From assembly GCF_005402965.1 (NCBI RefSeq), contig NZ_BJCF01000026.1:1-60742 (forward strand): a stretch of 60,742 nt of DNA, written 5' to 3'. Below the pieces are notes generated by a model that saw nothing but the letters and a program-made list of their open reading frames with translations, did not search any database and was not told where the DNA came from. This document shows, piece by piece, positions 44,866 through 53,865 of the stretch. Position numbers and translations under genes: made by a program. Position 1 is the stretch's first letter, and each line of letters opens with the position of its first letter. The DNA is from Dolichospermum planctonicum. GTDB taxonomy: Bacteria > Cyanobacteriota > Cyanobacteriia > Cyanobacteriales > Nostocaceae.

Positions 44866-44992
44866 CAAGTAGAATAAAAAACATTGCCTATCAATTTTGC
44901 CGCTGGTGAAAAACCACTCATGTAGCTAAAAGTACGCTAGGCTAGATGCGATGGGTGAAATGTTTATGCCTATTGCCTGCAATTTATAGCCC

Positions 44993-45649
44993 ATGTTAAC
45001 AACATCCCCCGTTACTCAAACTTTTGCGGCTCCTGCCGAATTAGCAGCTAAATTATTAACTCACTATAGCTTTGATCTAAATGGATATAATGCTAGTGAG
45101 TTAATTGACCGCTGGCAAGTAGAATATCCCATTCATTGGTTACACCTGGCGGTAATCGAGGCTTTGTATCAAGGTCGTTATAAAGCTATATCTGTACAGC
45201 AAATCTTGACCTTTTGGCGGCGAAAGGGAGAGACAACGTATCATTTTAACATGGAATTTGAGCGCATGATTTGTAGCAAATTTCCTGAACGCCTCACGTC
45301 CCTCTCCTTACCAGTTTTACCACCTGCTAAACAGGAGATCAGGACTGAACAATATCAACATCCTCAATTTCCTCAAATATTACCAGCTAACGTTAGTTAT
45401 AATTACCAAATAAATCATGATTTACCACCAGCAGCAGAAAACTGGGATACTGAGGCAGAAAATACAGAAGTAAGTCAACCAGCAATTATTGCGGACATTT
45501 CACCTCAACCAGCACAACAGTTGCCCCCACAACAAACTGCCAATAATCCCCCTATTGGACAGTTTACCCCCCAAAAGAGCGATCGCACTGAATCCTTGAC
45601 ATCCAAACTCAAAGCCCTCACTGGTGAAAACTTGGAGTTGGCATTTTAG
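44993..45649 (+). CDS. Conserved cyanobacterial hypothetical protein
   Basis: A 218-residue soluble protein. The first 105 residues form a well-defined helical domain: AAKLLTHYSFDLNGYNASEL, IDRWQVEYPIHWLHLAVIEA, LYQGRYKAISVQQILTFWRR and YHFNMEFERMICSKFPERL. This pattern is seen in cyanobacteria in a family without assigned function and suggests a DNA- or protein-binding module. The second half is low-complexity, rich in Pro, Gln and Asn (PQPAQQLPPQQTANNPP), ending in a helical SKLKALTGENLEL. It sits between the two DUF1565 genes, and its 3' end runs into a heptamer array. Confidence 0.65.
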   Translation: MLTTSPVTQTFAAPAELAAKLLTHYSFDLNGYNASELIDRWQVEYPIHWLHLAVIEALYQGRYKAISVQQILTFWRRKGETTYHFNMEFERMICSKFPERLTSLSLPVLPPAKQEIRTEQYQHPQFPQILPANVSYNYQINHDLPPAAENWDTEAENTEVSQPAIIADISPQPAQQLPPQQTANNPPIGQFTPQKSDRTESLTSKLKALTGENLELAF

Positions 45650-45653
45650 TCTG

Positions 45654-45688
45654 TTCTCTGTTCTCTGTTCTCTGTTCTCTGTTCTCTG
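45654..45688. repeat. Heptanucleotide repeat (TTCTCTG x5)
   Basis: Five exact TTCTCTG units four bases after the hypothetical gene's stop, between it and the convergent DUF1565 gene. Another STRR-class array with a unit differing from TTCCCTG in one base. Confidence 0.9.
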
Positions 45689-45732
45689 TATTTCTGCTTT
45701 TACAAATCATCAATCAACCACTACCCATTACT

Positions 45733-47295
45733 TTACTTCTCAGAGTCAATAACTGCTTTTAAACCTTTGCTATTGAAGATGTTAACCACTTCAGAAGCAC
45801 TTTCTTGACTACTAAATACTCCCACTTGCATTACCCTTCGTCCTTGCCAAACTTTATAAAAAGCACCAGTAGTCAAAGAAGTGACTAAATCCTCTTGCTG
45901 CTGATTTGCAACAAATACAAGCACCCGATAACTGACATTTTTCTCAGTAACTGTATAACTTTGCGAGACTGAATTACGAATATTTCCCCCCCTTACGGCT
46001 TGAGGGGCAACAAATTCAATAGCACCTGAGTCAAGTCTCACAGAATTAAATTGGGGTGAATTAGAGTTATTTGGTGATTCTGGCAATTTATTGGAATTAG
46101 GGGCAGTTGTCACCCTTAAAGGTGTTATATTTCTCTGATGAGGAGAATTGGAAACAGTGGGCGCGGAAAAAGTGATTGGTGTCTCCCCTGAAGTTGCTGT
46201 TGGTAAAGGATTAGAAGGAGAATTTCCGTCCGTAGGTGCGCTTGTACCTTGAAGATCTACTTTACCGCTAATACGATTACTAACCAGATTGTTCCCAGCG
46301 GCAGAAATTACCAATTTAGCAGTTTTGGCATTGATATCATAACGACCATTATTCCGAAATACATTTTTCCCTGGATCATAATTACTACCTAAATCTGGTC
46401 TACCTTGGGCAATAACTACTAGACCATCTTCTTTGTTACCTTGAATAAAATTATTCCTGAATAGTGGTGTAGCATTTGCTTGGACAATAATACCCGATCT
46501 ATTGTCCTGAATTTGGTTAGCTACTACTACCGGAGCAGCATTTTGGGCAATGTTAATCCCAAAACCAGTTTGTTGAAAGACATTTTCCCTGATTTCCGGG
46601 CGAGCATTCCCAGAAATAGTTATACCATTAGCACCATTGGCAACAAAATAATTTTTGCTAATACTAGCTGTACCATCACCTGTGACAGCAATTCCATCTT
46701 GAATATTATTAGTAAAGGTATTTTCCCGAACTATAATATTACTCGATTCAATCCATAACCCATAACCACGACTATTGGAGTTAGTAACAGTGACACCACT
46801 TAAACTAGCTTGGTTAGCACCGACAATGGACACATTTTGACCGCCAAAACTGCGACTGAGGTATTCACCACCTCCAATAATTGTCACAGTTTTGCCTTTA
46901 TTGCTAATATCCCCTTGAATGGCTACACCAGGTTTTAACATTAAAGGAAATATTTCGCCAGTTTTGGTACTATATGTACCAGGAGTGAGGATAATTAAAG
47001 TGTTAGCCTTTGATTTTTCTAAGGCTTGACTAATTGTTTGCCAAGGTGCGCTTTCACTACCATTACCTGTCTTGTCATTTCCTATACTTGGGTTGACAAA
47101 AAACTGGTTAACCTGAGATATTGTTTTCTCGTCTGGCAGCTTTTGTTCTAATCCTGTGGGTATTTGAGCAAAGGCGCTATGGAAACTGGTAGTTAAGAGT
47201 GTTAGACTTGTAAATCCTAAACTAACTGTTAAACTGAAAATTGAGAAACTCACGGAATTATTAGGGGTGTTAACAGATTTTTCTGGAATTATCAT
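45733..47295 (-). CDS. DUF1565 beta-helix protein, secreted, SPOR-like tail
   Basis: A 520-residue protein. The start at 47295 is chosen because AGGAG lies ten bases before it; the frame continues upstream to a GTG. A signal peptide runs to about residue 41 (SFHSAFAQ). Residues about 65-320 match DUF1565 and beta-helix units (FVNPSIGNDKTGNGSESAPW, ANTLIILTPGTYS, GYGLWIESSNIIV, GIAVTGDG) closely like the SLH protein at 42778. A Ser/Asn/Pro-rich linker follows, and the last 75 residues (VSYRVLVFVANQQQ, WQGRRVMQVGVFSSQESASEV) resemble SPOR-type peptidoglycan-binding modules. A periplasmic or surface carbohydrate-binding role is likely. Confidence 0.82.
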   Translation of the reverse strand: MIIPEKSVNTPNNSVSFSIFSLTVSLGFTSLTLLTTSFHSAFAQIPTGLEQKLPDEKTISQVNQFFVNPSIGNDKTGNGSESAPWQTISQALEKSKANTLIILTPGTYSTKTGEIFPLMLKPGVAIQGDISNKGKTVTIIGGGEYLSRSFGGQNVSIVGANQASLSGVTVTNSNSRGYGLWIESSNIIVRENTFTNNIQDGIAVTGDGTASISKNYFVANGANGITISGNARPEIRENVFQQTGFGINIAQNAAPVVVANQIQDNRSGIIVQANATPLFRNNFIQGNKEDGLVVIAQGRPDLGSNYDPGKNVFRNNGRYDINAKTAKLVISAAGNNLVSNRISGKVDLQGTSAPTDGNSPSNPLPTATSGETPITFSAPTVSNSPHQRNITPLRVTTAPNSNKLPESPNNSNSPQFNSVRLDSGAIEFVAPQAVRGGNIRNSVSQSYTVTEKNVSYRVLVFVANQQQEDLVTSLTTGAFYKVWQGRRVMQVGVFSSQESASEVVNIFNSKGLKAVIDSEK

Positions 47296-47319
47296 TTCTA
47301 TAAGACTCCTGTAAAACAC

Positions 47320-47657
47320 ATACTAAGCATAGTATATCAACTGCTACTGCTATACAATCAATTTTTATACTATTAATTCATAGTAGTATATCCACGATGT
47401 TACTTGTACCTTGACCGAAAAAAATCGGATACAAGCCCCGTCCTTCTAGGACGACTTTATGGTAGACTAAGTATAGTCGCCACAGGGCATTGGGAGACTA
47501 TAAACGGACACTCCAGACCGGATAAGACTACTTTTCGGTAGCACCAGTCAGTGAAGTGTCAAGGAATCCTCGCTCATGAAAGGACGAGGGGTATGTCAAA
47601 ATAATTAGTTAGCAAATATTTAATCATCAAACATAATGAATCAGGCCGGCTATTACG
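47320..47657. other. Intergenic region containing an IS605-type relic
   Basis: About 340 bases between the divergent DUF1565 gene and thiE. The right two-thirds is filled by a hairpin-rich element listed separately. No thiamine riboswitch core (CUGAGA plus ACCUGA) is seen before thiE. Confidence 0.6.
47414..47600 (+). mobile_element. IS200/IS605-type element reduced to its ends
   Basis: A compact set of hairpins with no reading frame: 47414-47429 (CCGA/TCGG), 47439-47453 (CGTCC-TTCTA-GGACG), 47465-47478 (GACTA-AGTA-TAGTC), 47528-47541 (CTAC-TTTTCG-GTAG) and 47568-47589 (CCTCG/CGAGG), followed by GTATGTCAA. The left and right hairpins resemble the subterminal hairpins of cyanobacterial IS200/IS605 elements, with acaagccccgtcc at left and gtgtcaaggaatcctcgc at right. 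It looks like a non-autonomous (PATE/MITE-like) derivative that could be moved by a TnpA made elsewhere. Confidence 0.65.
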
Positions 47658-48737
47658 ATGAATAGCAATAAAAATGAGGTTGCTGTAATGGTTTCAGCCC
47701 ACAGCCACACGCAGCAAACTGTTTATCGCATTTTAGATGCTAATTTAGATCGCGCTCGTGAGGGTTTGCGAATTATTGAAGAATGGTGTCGCTTTGGTTT
47801 AAATAATTCCCAGTTTTCAAGTATATGTAAACACTTACGTCAAGAATTGGGGACTTGGCATACGGCGGAAATACGAGCAGCAAGAGATACACCTGGAGAT
47901 CCGGGAACTGATTTAAGCCACCCCCAAGAGGAAGAAAGGGCTGATATTACATCTCTATTACAGGCTAATTTTTGCCGTGTGCAAGAAGCACTCAGAGTCC
48001 TGGAGGAATATGGTAAGCTTTATAACCCTCAAAAGGATATGCAAATGGGAACGGTCTGTAAGCAAATGCGTTATCAGGTTTATACCCTGGAAAGTAATTT
48101 GATGGGTTATCAGCGTCATCGTTTATTATGGCAATCGCATTTATATCTGGTAACATCTCCTATAGACAACTTATTGGCAATTGTGGAAGCGTCTCTTCAA
48201 GGTGGACTAACTCTGTTACAATATCGAGAAAAGACCGCTGATGATTCGGTGCGTTTAGAACGGGCTATACAGTTACGGGAGCTATGTCACCATTACGGAG
48301 CTTTATTCATTATTAATGATCGGGTGGATTTAGCATTGGCTGTAGATGCTGATGGTGTACATTTGGGACAACAGGATATACCCATTGCTGTGGCTCGTCA
48401 ATTACTGGGAAATCAGCGCATTATCGGCCGCTCTACCACAAATCCGCAAGAAATGCAAATGGCAATTACTCAAGGTGCAGATTATATTGGTGTGGGACCT
48501 GTGTATGAAACACCAACTAAAGCAGGTAAAGCCGCAGCGGGTTTAGAATATGTTAAGTATGTTTCCCAAAATTGTCAAATTCCCTGGTTTGCAATTGGGG
48601 GTATAGATGGGAGTAATCTGAATGATGTCATGAATGCGGGAGCGCAGCGGGTAGCGATAGTGCGATCGCTCATGCAATCGGATCAACCTACTTTAGTAAC
48701 ACAGTATTTTCTCTCTCAACTCCATCGAGTCAAATAA
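47658..48737 (+). CDS. thiE: Thiamine phosphate synthase (two-domain)
   Basis: A 359-residue ThiE of the cyanobacterial two-domain form. Residues 20-140 are an N-terminal helical domain (YRILDANLDRAREGLRIIEE, FCRVQEALRVLEEYGKL), and the ThiE barrel fills the C-terminal 210 residues: LYLVTSPIDN, GGLTLLQYREK, FIINDRVDLALAVDADGVHL, IIGRSTTNPQEM, ADYIGVGPVYETPTKAGK and WFAIGGIDGSN. It joins HMP diphosphate and thiazole phosphate to make thiamine phosphate. It lies ten bases before thiS, so the two are cotranscribed. An upstream IS-derived hairpin cluster occupies its promoter region. Confidence 0.95.
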   Translation: MNSNKNEVAVMVSAHSHTQQTVYRILDANLDRAREGLRIIEEWCRFGLNNSQFSSICKHLRQELGTWHTAEIRAARDTPGDPGTDLSHPQEEERADITSLLQANFCRVQEALRVLEEYGKLYNPQKDMQMGTVCKQMRYQVYTLESNLMGYQRHRLLWQSHLYLVTSPIDNLLAIVEASLQGGLTLLQYREKTADDSVRLERAIQLRELCHHYGALFIINDRVDLALAVDADGVHLGQQDIPIAVARQLLGNQRIIGRSTTNPQEMQMAITQGADYIGVGPVYETPTKAGKAAAGLEYVKYVSQNCQIPWFAIGGIDGSNLNDVMNAGAQRVAIVRSLMQSDQPTLVTQYFLSQLHRVK

Positions 48738-48747
48738 AAACGGTTTT

Positions 48748-48960
48748 ATGTCTGATCAAATTAGTCTCCAAGTCAATGGAGAAACTCGCAATTGTTTATC
48801 CCCAACTCCTTTACCAGAATTACTTCAACAACTAGGTTTTAATCCTCGTTTAGTTGCGGTAGAATACAATGGTGAAATATTACATCGTCAATTTTGGTCA
48901 GAAACTGAAGTTAAAAATGGTGATTGTTTGGAAATAGTCACCATAGTTGGTGGTGGTTAA
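48748..48960 (+). CDS. thiS: Sulfur carrier protein ThiS
   Basis: A 70-residue ubiquitin-like sulfur carrier for the thiazole part of thiamine. The fold is visible in ISLQVNGETRNC, LPELLQQLGFNPRLVAVEYN and NGDCLEIVTIVGGG; the C-terminal Gly-Gly pair is adenylated and thiocarboxylated. It has one residue beyond the usual GG end (GGG). It follows thiE by ten bases. Its stop overlaps the stop of the convergent glycosyltransferase gene by four bases. Confidence 0.93.
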   Translation: MSDQISLQVNGETRNCLSPTPLPELLQQLGFNPRLVAVEYNGEILHRQFWSETEVKNGDCLEIVTIVGGG

Positions 48961-50192
48961 TTCAACAAACAAGAGGAAGAAGATTCAGGAGTATATAACC
49001 AGCGATGATAGTTTTTCCGTTTTGCTAATTCCTTACCTTGACGGCCAAGTTTTTCTCGTAATTGTGAATCTCGACACAAACGATTAAAAGTTTGCAGAAC
49101 TTCATAGCCAGAATTAGGATTTACTAATAAACCATTTTCTTCATGATGAACTGCATCTAAAACACTTCCCAAACGAGGAGCAATTACAGGTTTACCAAAA
49201 TAACCTGCTTCTAAATAAACTAAACCAAAGTTATCTATAGTGTTATCATCATGATCATCTGAATTTAACATAGCGAAAATATCACAAGCTGCATAATAAC
49301 CGGCTAAATCTCGTTCTGGTACATAGCCAGCAAAATGAACCTGTTTAGTGATTCTTAGTCTTTGGGCTTGCGATTTTAGCTGGTTTTCACAAGATCCTGC
49401 ACCGCAAATAATACAATGAACATCGAAACCAATAGTTAGCAATACAGGAATATTATCTATCACCCGATCAAAGTTTTGATATTTAACCAAATTACCAACA
49501 GAAAGAATAACAATTGCTGTTTCTGAGATATTGTAAGTTTGACGAATGCGGTTACGTAAATCATCAATATGACTAAAACTAGTAGGAGTACCAAATCTTT
49601 CTGGCCTGACTACTGGATTAATCACATGAGTTGGAGTATCTAGACGAAAAGTATTTCTTAAAGAATTGCGAATATGAGAACTATTACAAACAATTCCATC
49701 AGCCCGTTTGAGAGTTAATTTTAATAGCCATCTCCATAAAGGATTAGTAGCTATACGAAGTAAATCATGACCATGTAAATAGATAAAAAAGCGAATTGGT
49801 AAAATATAACTGAGTACCAACAAAGCTGGGAAATCATAACCATGACACCATTCAATGTAGCGGTAATGATAGCGAAAATATAATTTAATAGCTAGTAAAA
49901 AAGCAGCAGTAATATTCAAGCCAGATTGGAGAATATTTCCTAACCAGTTATCGCACCAAGCAGGAAAATAAAACCAACGATAAACCGGAAATTGCTGGGA
50001 TTTATCAAATTTTTTATCCCCAGCACAACCACCAGCTAAGACAATTACCCGGTCTGGATCTTGTAAACAACGATTATAGACATATTCACCAATTACAGCT
50101 TCTTGTGGCCGGAATATTCGGGAAATAACTAGGATATCTGGATAAGCTGTTTTATCTCTAACTTGTAACCCTAGTTGCGATATATTTTCCAT
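48957..50192 (-). CDS. Glycosyltransferase, family 4 type
   Basis: A 411-residue GT-B-fold glycosyltransferase. Residues 20-180 form the N-terminal domain (DILVISRIFRPQEAVIGEYV, YIEWCHGYDFPALLVL, FIYLHGHDLLRIA), and the C-terminal domain carries AIVILSVGNLVKYQNFDRVI, QVHFAGYVPERDLAGYYAAC and the donor-binding FGLVYLEAGYFGKPVIAP with the E-x7-E motif. It transfers a sugar from a nucleotide-sugar donor, probably to an exopolysaccharide or lipid-linked glycan; substrate unknown. It faces thiS and is isolated, with 1.2 kb of non-coding DNA upstream. Confidence 0.9.
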   Translation of the reverse strand: MENISQLGLQVRDKTAYPDILVISRIFRPQEAVIGEYVYNRCLQDPDRVIVLAGGCAGDKKFDKSQQFPVYRWFYFPAWCDNWLGNILQSGLNITAAFLLAIKLYFRYHYRYIEWCHGYDFPALLVLSYILPIRFFIYLHGHDLLRIATNPLWRWLLKLTLKRADGIVCNSSHIRNSLRNTFRLDTPTHVINPVVRPERFGTPTSFSHIDDLRNRIRQTYNISETAIVILSVGNLVKYQNFDRVIDNIPVLLTIGFDVHCIICGAGSCENQLKSQAQRLRITKQVHFAGYVPERDLAGYYAACDIFAMLNSDDHDDNTIDNFGLVYLEAGYFGKPVIAPRLGSVLDAVHHEENGLLVNPNSGYEVLQTFNRLCRDSQLREKLGRQGKELAKRKNYHRWLYTPESSSSCLLN

Positions 50193-51455
50193 AATTAAGC
50201 CTCATAAATTAACTAGAATTAAGGCGTTATCTTGAATTAAATTCACCAAGATTCATTACTTACTGCTCAATAGCCATCTGAATAAATTGCTAAAACTATC
50301 TAACTGGTAATTTCCACAGATTAGTGATTACAGAAATTGAGATTGAGATAATCATTTTTGAGAAATTTAACAACAGAAAGGAGGTAGAAATAGGGATTTT
50401 TTAATGCTGGATATGAGCAAAAAATTTGCGATATTAAAATTAGGTATTGACATTTTTGCTGATAAGTAAAACTCTCACTTTCTAATTAATACACAAGATC
50501 AAGATGAATTTATATTATGAAACACCTTCCTGACAAAACTATAAATTTATTACCTATTTTGTTGCCAATTATTATTGAATTTGCTCAATGTTATCAATGC
50601 TGGACAAGTTATCTGCATCATCAAAGATAGCTATGATTTATCATTGACACTTCCAAGAGATTACTCAGAAACTACTTGGAAAATTGTTCAATCTAACTAT
50701 TTCCCCTATAATACCCTAAATATTGGCTATTTTCGTGCCAGATCGCCAGAAAATAGCCAGCAATTTTGTAATCTGCATGATAGCATTTACTGCCAAATAA
50801 TGATTTAATAATGCCCATTATTTTTACCTTTGTTGCTTACATGATTTTCATCAAAATTCAGGGTATCAATCATTGCATTTACCCGCCATTAATTTGAAAA
50901 TATTTAGGCGTTAATCATAGCTAGATTTGCTACATTACAACCTATATATGAACAAATTTTTCAACTTGCCCCTATACTTAATAGGTAGTAAATGTAAAAT
51001 TTTAATTGTTACTATGCTTACATCATTCATTAAAAGTCAAACCCCCTGGACTATAGGTGCTACATATTCCGTCTCTATCCGGAAAAAATTAGTTAGTAGC
51101 AAAATTATGAATAGAAAAAAATCCAATCATTTAAAACACTTTTGCAGAGCGGTAGCAAGATTCACACTTAATCAATAAGTGCTAAAATACTAAATTAGAA
51201 TTATTAGTGATACTAATGAATTTTTTAGCACTAAGATTATTGAATATGGCATTGCTGGGAAATAGAAATAATTAATTAATTCCAAAGTTTTTTGGGAGAG
51301 AGGAGATTTCACGGTACGGTTATCAACGTCAGAAATCCCCCCTAATTTCCTGGCTAACCAACATCAGAAGCGTTAGATTGAAGGTAGTGCTATAGATTGC
51401 GCTGCTTTTCCCAGAAGAGCCAGTGTAAAAATACAGTTGTCGTCATCCATGAGTT
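50193..51455. other. Long non-coding stretch
   Basis: About 1.26 kb without a supported gene. Two short plus-strand frames (50575-50808 and 50927-51178) show no family and no ribosome-binding site. The DNA is AT-rich and could be a decayed gene or transposon. The last 150 bases should contain the promoter of the DUF1517 gene. Confidence 0.5.
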
Positions 51456-52418
51456 ATGAATAAAAAATTACAAGGATTTCTCAAGCCCCTATTTAAAACC
51501 GTCTTTATTCTTAGCTTAGTGCTAACTTTAGCCTTTAGTCATACCAGTGATGCCCTAGCAGCCCGTTCTGGTGGTAGAATTGGTGGTGGTTCTTTTAGAA
51601 TGCCTTCTAGCCGTACTTATGCACCCCGTCCCAATATGCCGAGTAGTGGCGGTTACTACGCCCCTTATGGCGGTGGTTTTGGCTTTCCCTTTCTTTTACC
51701 CTTGTGGGGTTTTGGAGGCGGTTTTGGTGGGTTGTTTGGAATTTTAATCTTGTTCGCTATGGCGAATTTTTTAGTCCAAACCTTCCGCCGTGTTACCAGT
51801 GGGGAAACGGAAGAAGTAAGTTATAATAGTAACGCTTCCGTGTCTGTGACTCGTTTACAAGTTGGGTTATTAGCTCAAGCCAGAGATTTACAAACTGAAC
51901 TGAATCACATTGCGGAAACTGCTGATACCAATACTCCAGAAGGAAGAAGCGAAATTTTACAAGAGGCTAGTTTAGCTTTACTGCGTCATCCTGAATACTG
52001 GGTATATGCGGGTAGTGGAACTCAACAAGCAAAGTTAAATGCCGCCGAATCCCAATTTAATCGTTTATCTTTGGCTGAACGGAGTAAGTTTAGCGAAGAA
52101 ACTCTCTCTAATGTGAATAATCAACTAAAAGCTGTTTTGAGCAAACAAGCTTTATCAGGGGAAGATAACCCCACCCGCTTAATTAGCGAAGGTCCAGGGG
52201 AATATATTATTGTCACCTTGTTAGCAGCGACTTTAGGTAAATGTCAAATTCCCGCTATTAATACTGCTGATGATTTGCGTCAAGCTTTGCGTCAAATTGG
52301 TAGTCTTCCCAGTGAACAACTGTTAGCAATTGAAGTTTTGTGGACTCCCCAAGCACCAGGGGATACACTGACATCAGATGATTTGTTTGCGGAATATCCT
52401 GATTTGAAATTGGTTTAA
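51456..52418 (+). CDS. DUF1517 family membrane protein
   Basis: A 320-residue DUF1517 protein. The N-terminal signal is about residues 10-35 (TVFILSLVLTLAFSHTSDALA, ending at AA). A Gly/Ser/Tyr-rich segment follows (SGGRIGGGSFRMPSS, GGYYAPYGGGFGFPF), a membrane helix at about 90-112, and then the conserved soluble domain with SVTRLQVGLLAQARDLQTEL, TPEGRSEILQEASLALLRHP, GEYIIVTLLAATLGK and EQLLAIEVLWTPQ. Plant homologues are chloroplast proteins (related to FLUCTUATING-LIGHT-ACCLIMATION PROTEIN1). A thylakoid or envelope role is likely but the molecular action is unknown. Confidence 0.88.
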   Translation: MNKKLQGFLKPLFKTVFILSLVLTLAFSHTSDALAARSGGRIGGGSFRMPSSRTYAPRPNMPSSGGYYAPYGGGFGFPFLLPLWGFGGGFGGLFGILILFAMANFLVQTFRRVTSGETEEVSYNSNASVSVTRLQVGLLAQARDLQTELNHIAETADTNTPEGRSEILQEASLALLRHPEYWVYAGSGTQQAKLNAAESQFNRLSLAERSKFSEETLSNVNNQLKAVLSKQALSGEDNPTRLISEGPGEYIIVTLLAATLGKCQIPAINTADDLRQALRQIGSLPSEQLLAIEVLWTPQAPGDTLTSDDLFAEYPDLKLV

Positions 52419-52457
52419 TTGGGGATTAGGGCTGAAAACAGTTAGAAGTGACTGGTA

Positions 52458-52703
52458 ATGGAAAATTGCGACATTAGTTTTAAGATTATTGATGTCATAA
52501 TTGAGGAAACTACCATTTTTAATCCTACTGCTGTACAAGCCCTAACCTGTCTCAGGGTTTGCCAGATGGTCTCTAACAGCTTTCTAGACATCCACTTAAT
52601 TCGGTTTAATGAAATTAAGGGATATGTATACATTCTGGCAGGTGATGAAATGGAAATTTTAATCTTTCCTGAAGGAAATTGGAGGTTTATTGATGAAACC
52701 TAA
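52458..52703 (+). CDS. DUF6888-type small protein
   Basis: An 81-residue protein. The core NPTAVQALTCLRVCQMVSNS, then IHLIRFNEIKGYVYILAGDE, MEILIFPEGNWRFI matches a small cyanobacterial family (DUF6888 type) that lies next to a DUF6887-type gene. It overlaps the next gene by 11 bp, so the two are translationally coupled. Function is unknown; the two-gene overlap resembles toxin-antitoxin pairs, but no toxin motif is visible. Confidence 0.7.
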   Translation: MENCDISFKIIDVIIEETTIFNPTAVQALTCLRVCQMVSNSFLDIHLIRFNEIKGYVYILAGDEMEILIFPEGNWRFIDET

Positions 52704-53058
52704 TTTTGATCAAATGCCAACAGATGATTTGAGAGCTTATGTACGGAGAAACCATGATGACTGGGAGGCTTTAGATATTCTGGTTAGTCGTCGTACTCCT
52801 GATTCAGAAGCTACATGGTATGCGCCAATGGTAACAGCAGAAGGTGTACCAATAGAAGAAAATATCCGGTTAGGGGAACAAGCTATTCAGGAACGAATTG
52901 CCTTAGAGCGCGAAAAGCAGTTAATTAGGACTGACATAGAAAGGGAGACGGAATATAAACGTTTGATTGAATATATGATTATTGCAGCAGAAAAATATAT
53001 GAAACTTCCTTTGATAGAAGAAAAAAACAAAATCAATCAAGAATCTCAGAATCAATAG
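52693..53058 (+). CDS. DUF6887-type small protein
   Basis: A 121-residue protein starting at the ATG in the last codons of the DUF6888-type gene. The start MKPNFDQMPTDDLRAYVRRN and DDWEALDILVSRRTPDSEA match the family (DUF6887 type), named for its small N-terminal part. The C-terminal half is a charged helix (ERIALEREKQLIRTDIERET) not usual in the shortest members. The pair sits between DUF1517 and panB. Role unknown. Confidence 0.72.
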   Translation: MKPNFDQMPTDDLRAYVRRNHDDWEALDILVSRRTPDSEATWYAPMVTAEGVPIEENIRLGEQAIQERIALEREKQLIRTDIERETEYKRLIEYMIIAAEKYMKLPLIEEKNKINQESQNQ

Positions 53059-53091
53059 CCTTTCATAAAGCTATTCTTCCTAGAATATTAA

Positions 53092-53865
53092 CTATTTAGG
53101 AAACTCTCCTTCTCGCACTTCCACAGCGTAATCTTGTACAGCTTTGGTAATTGTTTCTCGTAAGTTAGTATAAACTTTGGCAAATGGTGGTTGTTTTTCC
53201 GAAAGTCCCAAAATGTCAGAAGTGACTAATACTTGACCATCACAGCTAGAACCTGCACCAATACCGATAGTGGGAATACGGATTTTTTGAGTGATTTCCA
53301 TTGCTAGTTTGGTGGGAATATGTTCCAATACTATAGCAAAAACACCGGCCTTTTCGAGAGCGATCGCTTCATTAAAAATTCTCTCTCCTGCTTCCTGGGT
53401 TTTTCCTTGTTGTCGTAACCCTAATTGATGAATTGATTGGGGTGTTAAACCGACATGACCCATAACGGGAATCCCCGCTTGAACTAGTCTAGTAATGGTG
53501 GAAACCATTGCGGGATAGCCACCTTCTAACTTTACCGCTTGCGCTCCTGTTTCTTTCAAGACCCTACCAGCAGAGTGCATAGCTTGGGAAATACTTTCTT
53601 GATAAGTCAAAAATGGTAAATCAACCACGACCAAAGCGTTTTTAACACCACGACGGACGGACTTAGCGTGATGTATCATTTCATCCAAGGTAATTGGTAA
53701 CGTAGTTTCATAACCCAAGATTACCGCAAGAGAATCACCAACCAGGATCAAGTCTACACCAGATATATCTAAAAGTTGAGCGATCGCATAATCCCAGGCA
53801 GTTAACGCAACAATCGTCCGTCCCTGTTGTTTCCACTGAGTTAATTGTTGAGTAGTAACTGACAT
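53092..53865 (-). CDS. panB: 3-methyl-2-oxobutanoate hydroxymethyltransferase
   Basis: A 257-residue PanB. It makes ketopantoate from 2-oxoisovalerate and methylene-tetrahydrofolate in pantothenate and coenzyme A synthesis. The family signature runs through [16 protein letters not shown]-type residues ([16 protein letters not shown]), [65 protein letters not shown] and [15 protein letters not shown]. Metal ligands Asp (GDSL) and Glu (KLEGG) are present. No panC lies near it. Two HIP1 octamers occur inside it. Confidence 0.96.
   Translation of the reverse strand: MSVTTQQLTQWKQQGRTIVALTAWDYAIAQLLDISGVDLILVGDSLAVILGYETTLPITLDEMIHHAKSVRRGVKNALVVVDLPFLTYQESISQAMHSAGRVLKETGAQAVKLEGGYPAMVSTITRLVQAGIPVMGHVGLTPQSIHQLGLRQQGKTQEAGERIFNEAIALEKAGVFAIVLEHIPTKLAMEITQKIRIPTIGIGAGSSCDGQVLVTSDILGLSEKQPPFAKVYTNLRETITKAVQDYAVEVREGEFPK

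Noticed and set aside
47500-47657. TPP riboswitch upstream of thiE
   Set aside because: The conserved thi-box segments are not visible; the structured sequence is better explained by IS605-type hairpins.
50575-51178. Two small plus-strand frames in the 50.2-51.4 kb gap
   Set aside because: No family, no ribosome-binding sites, and composition like the surrounding non-coding DNA. They may be relics but cannot be supported as genes.
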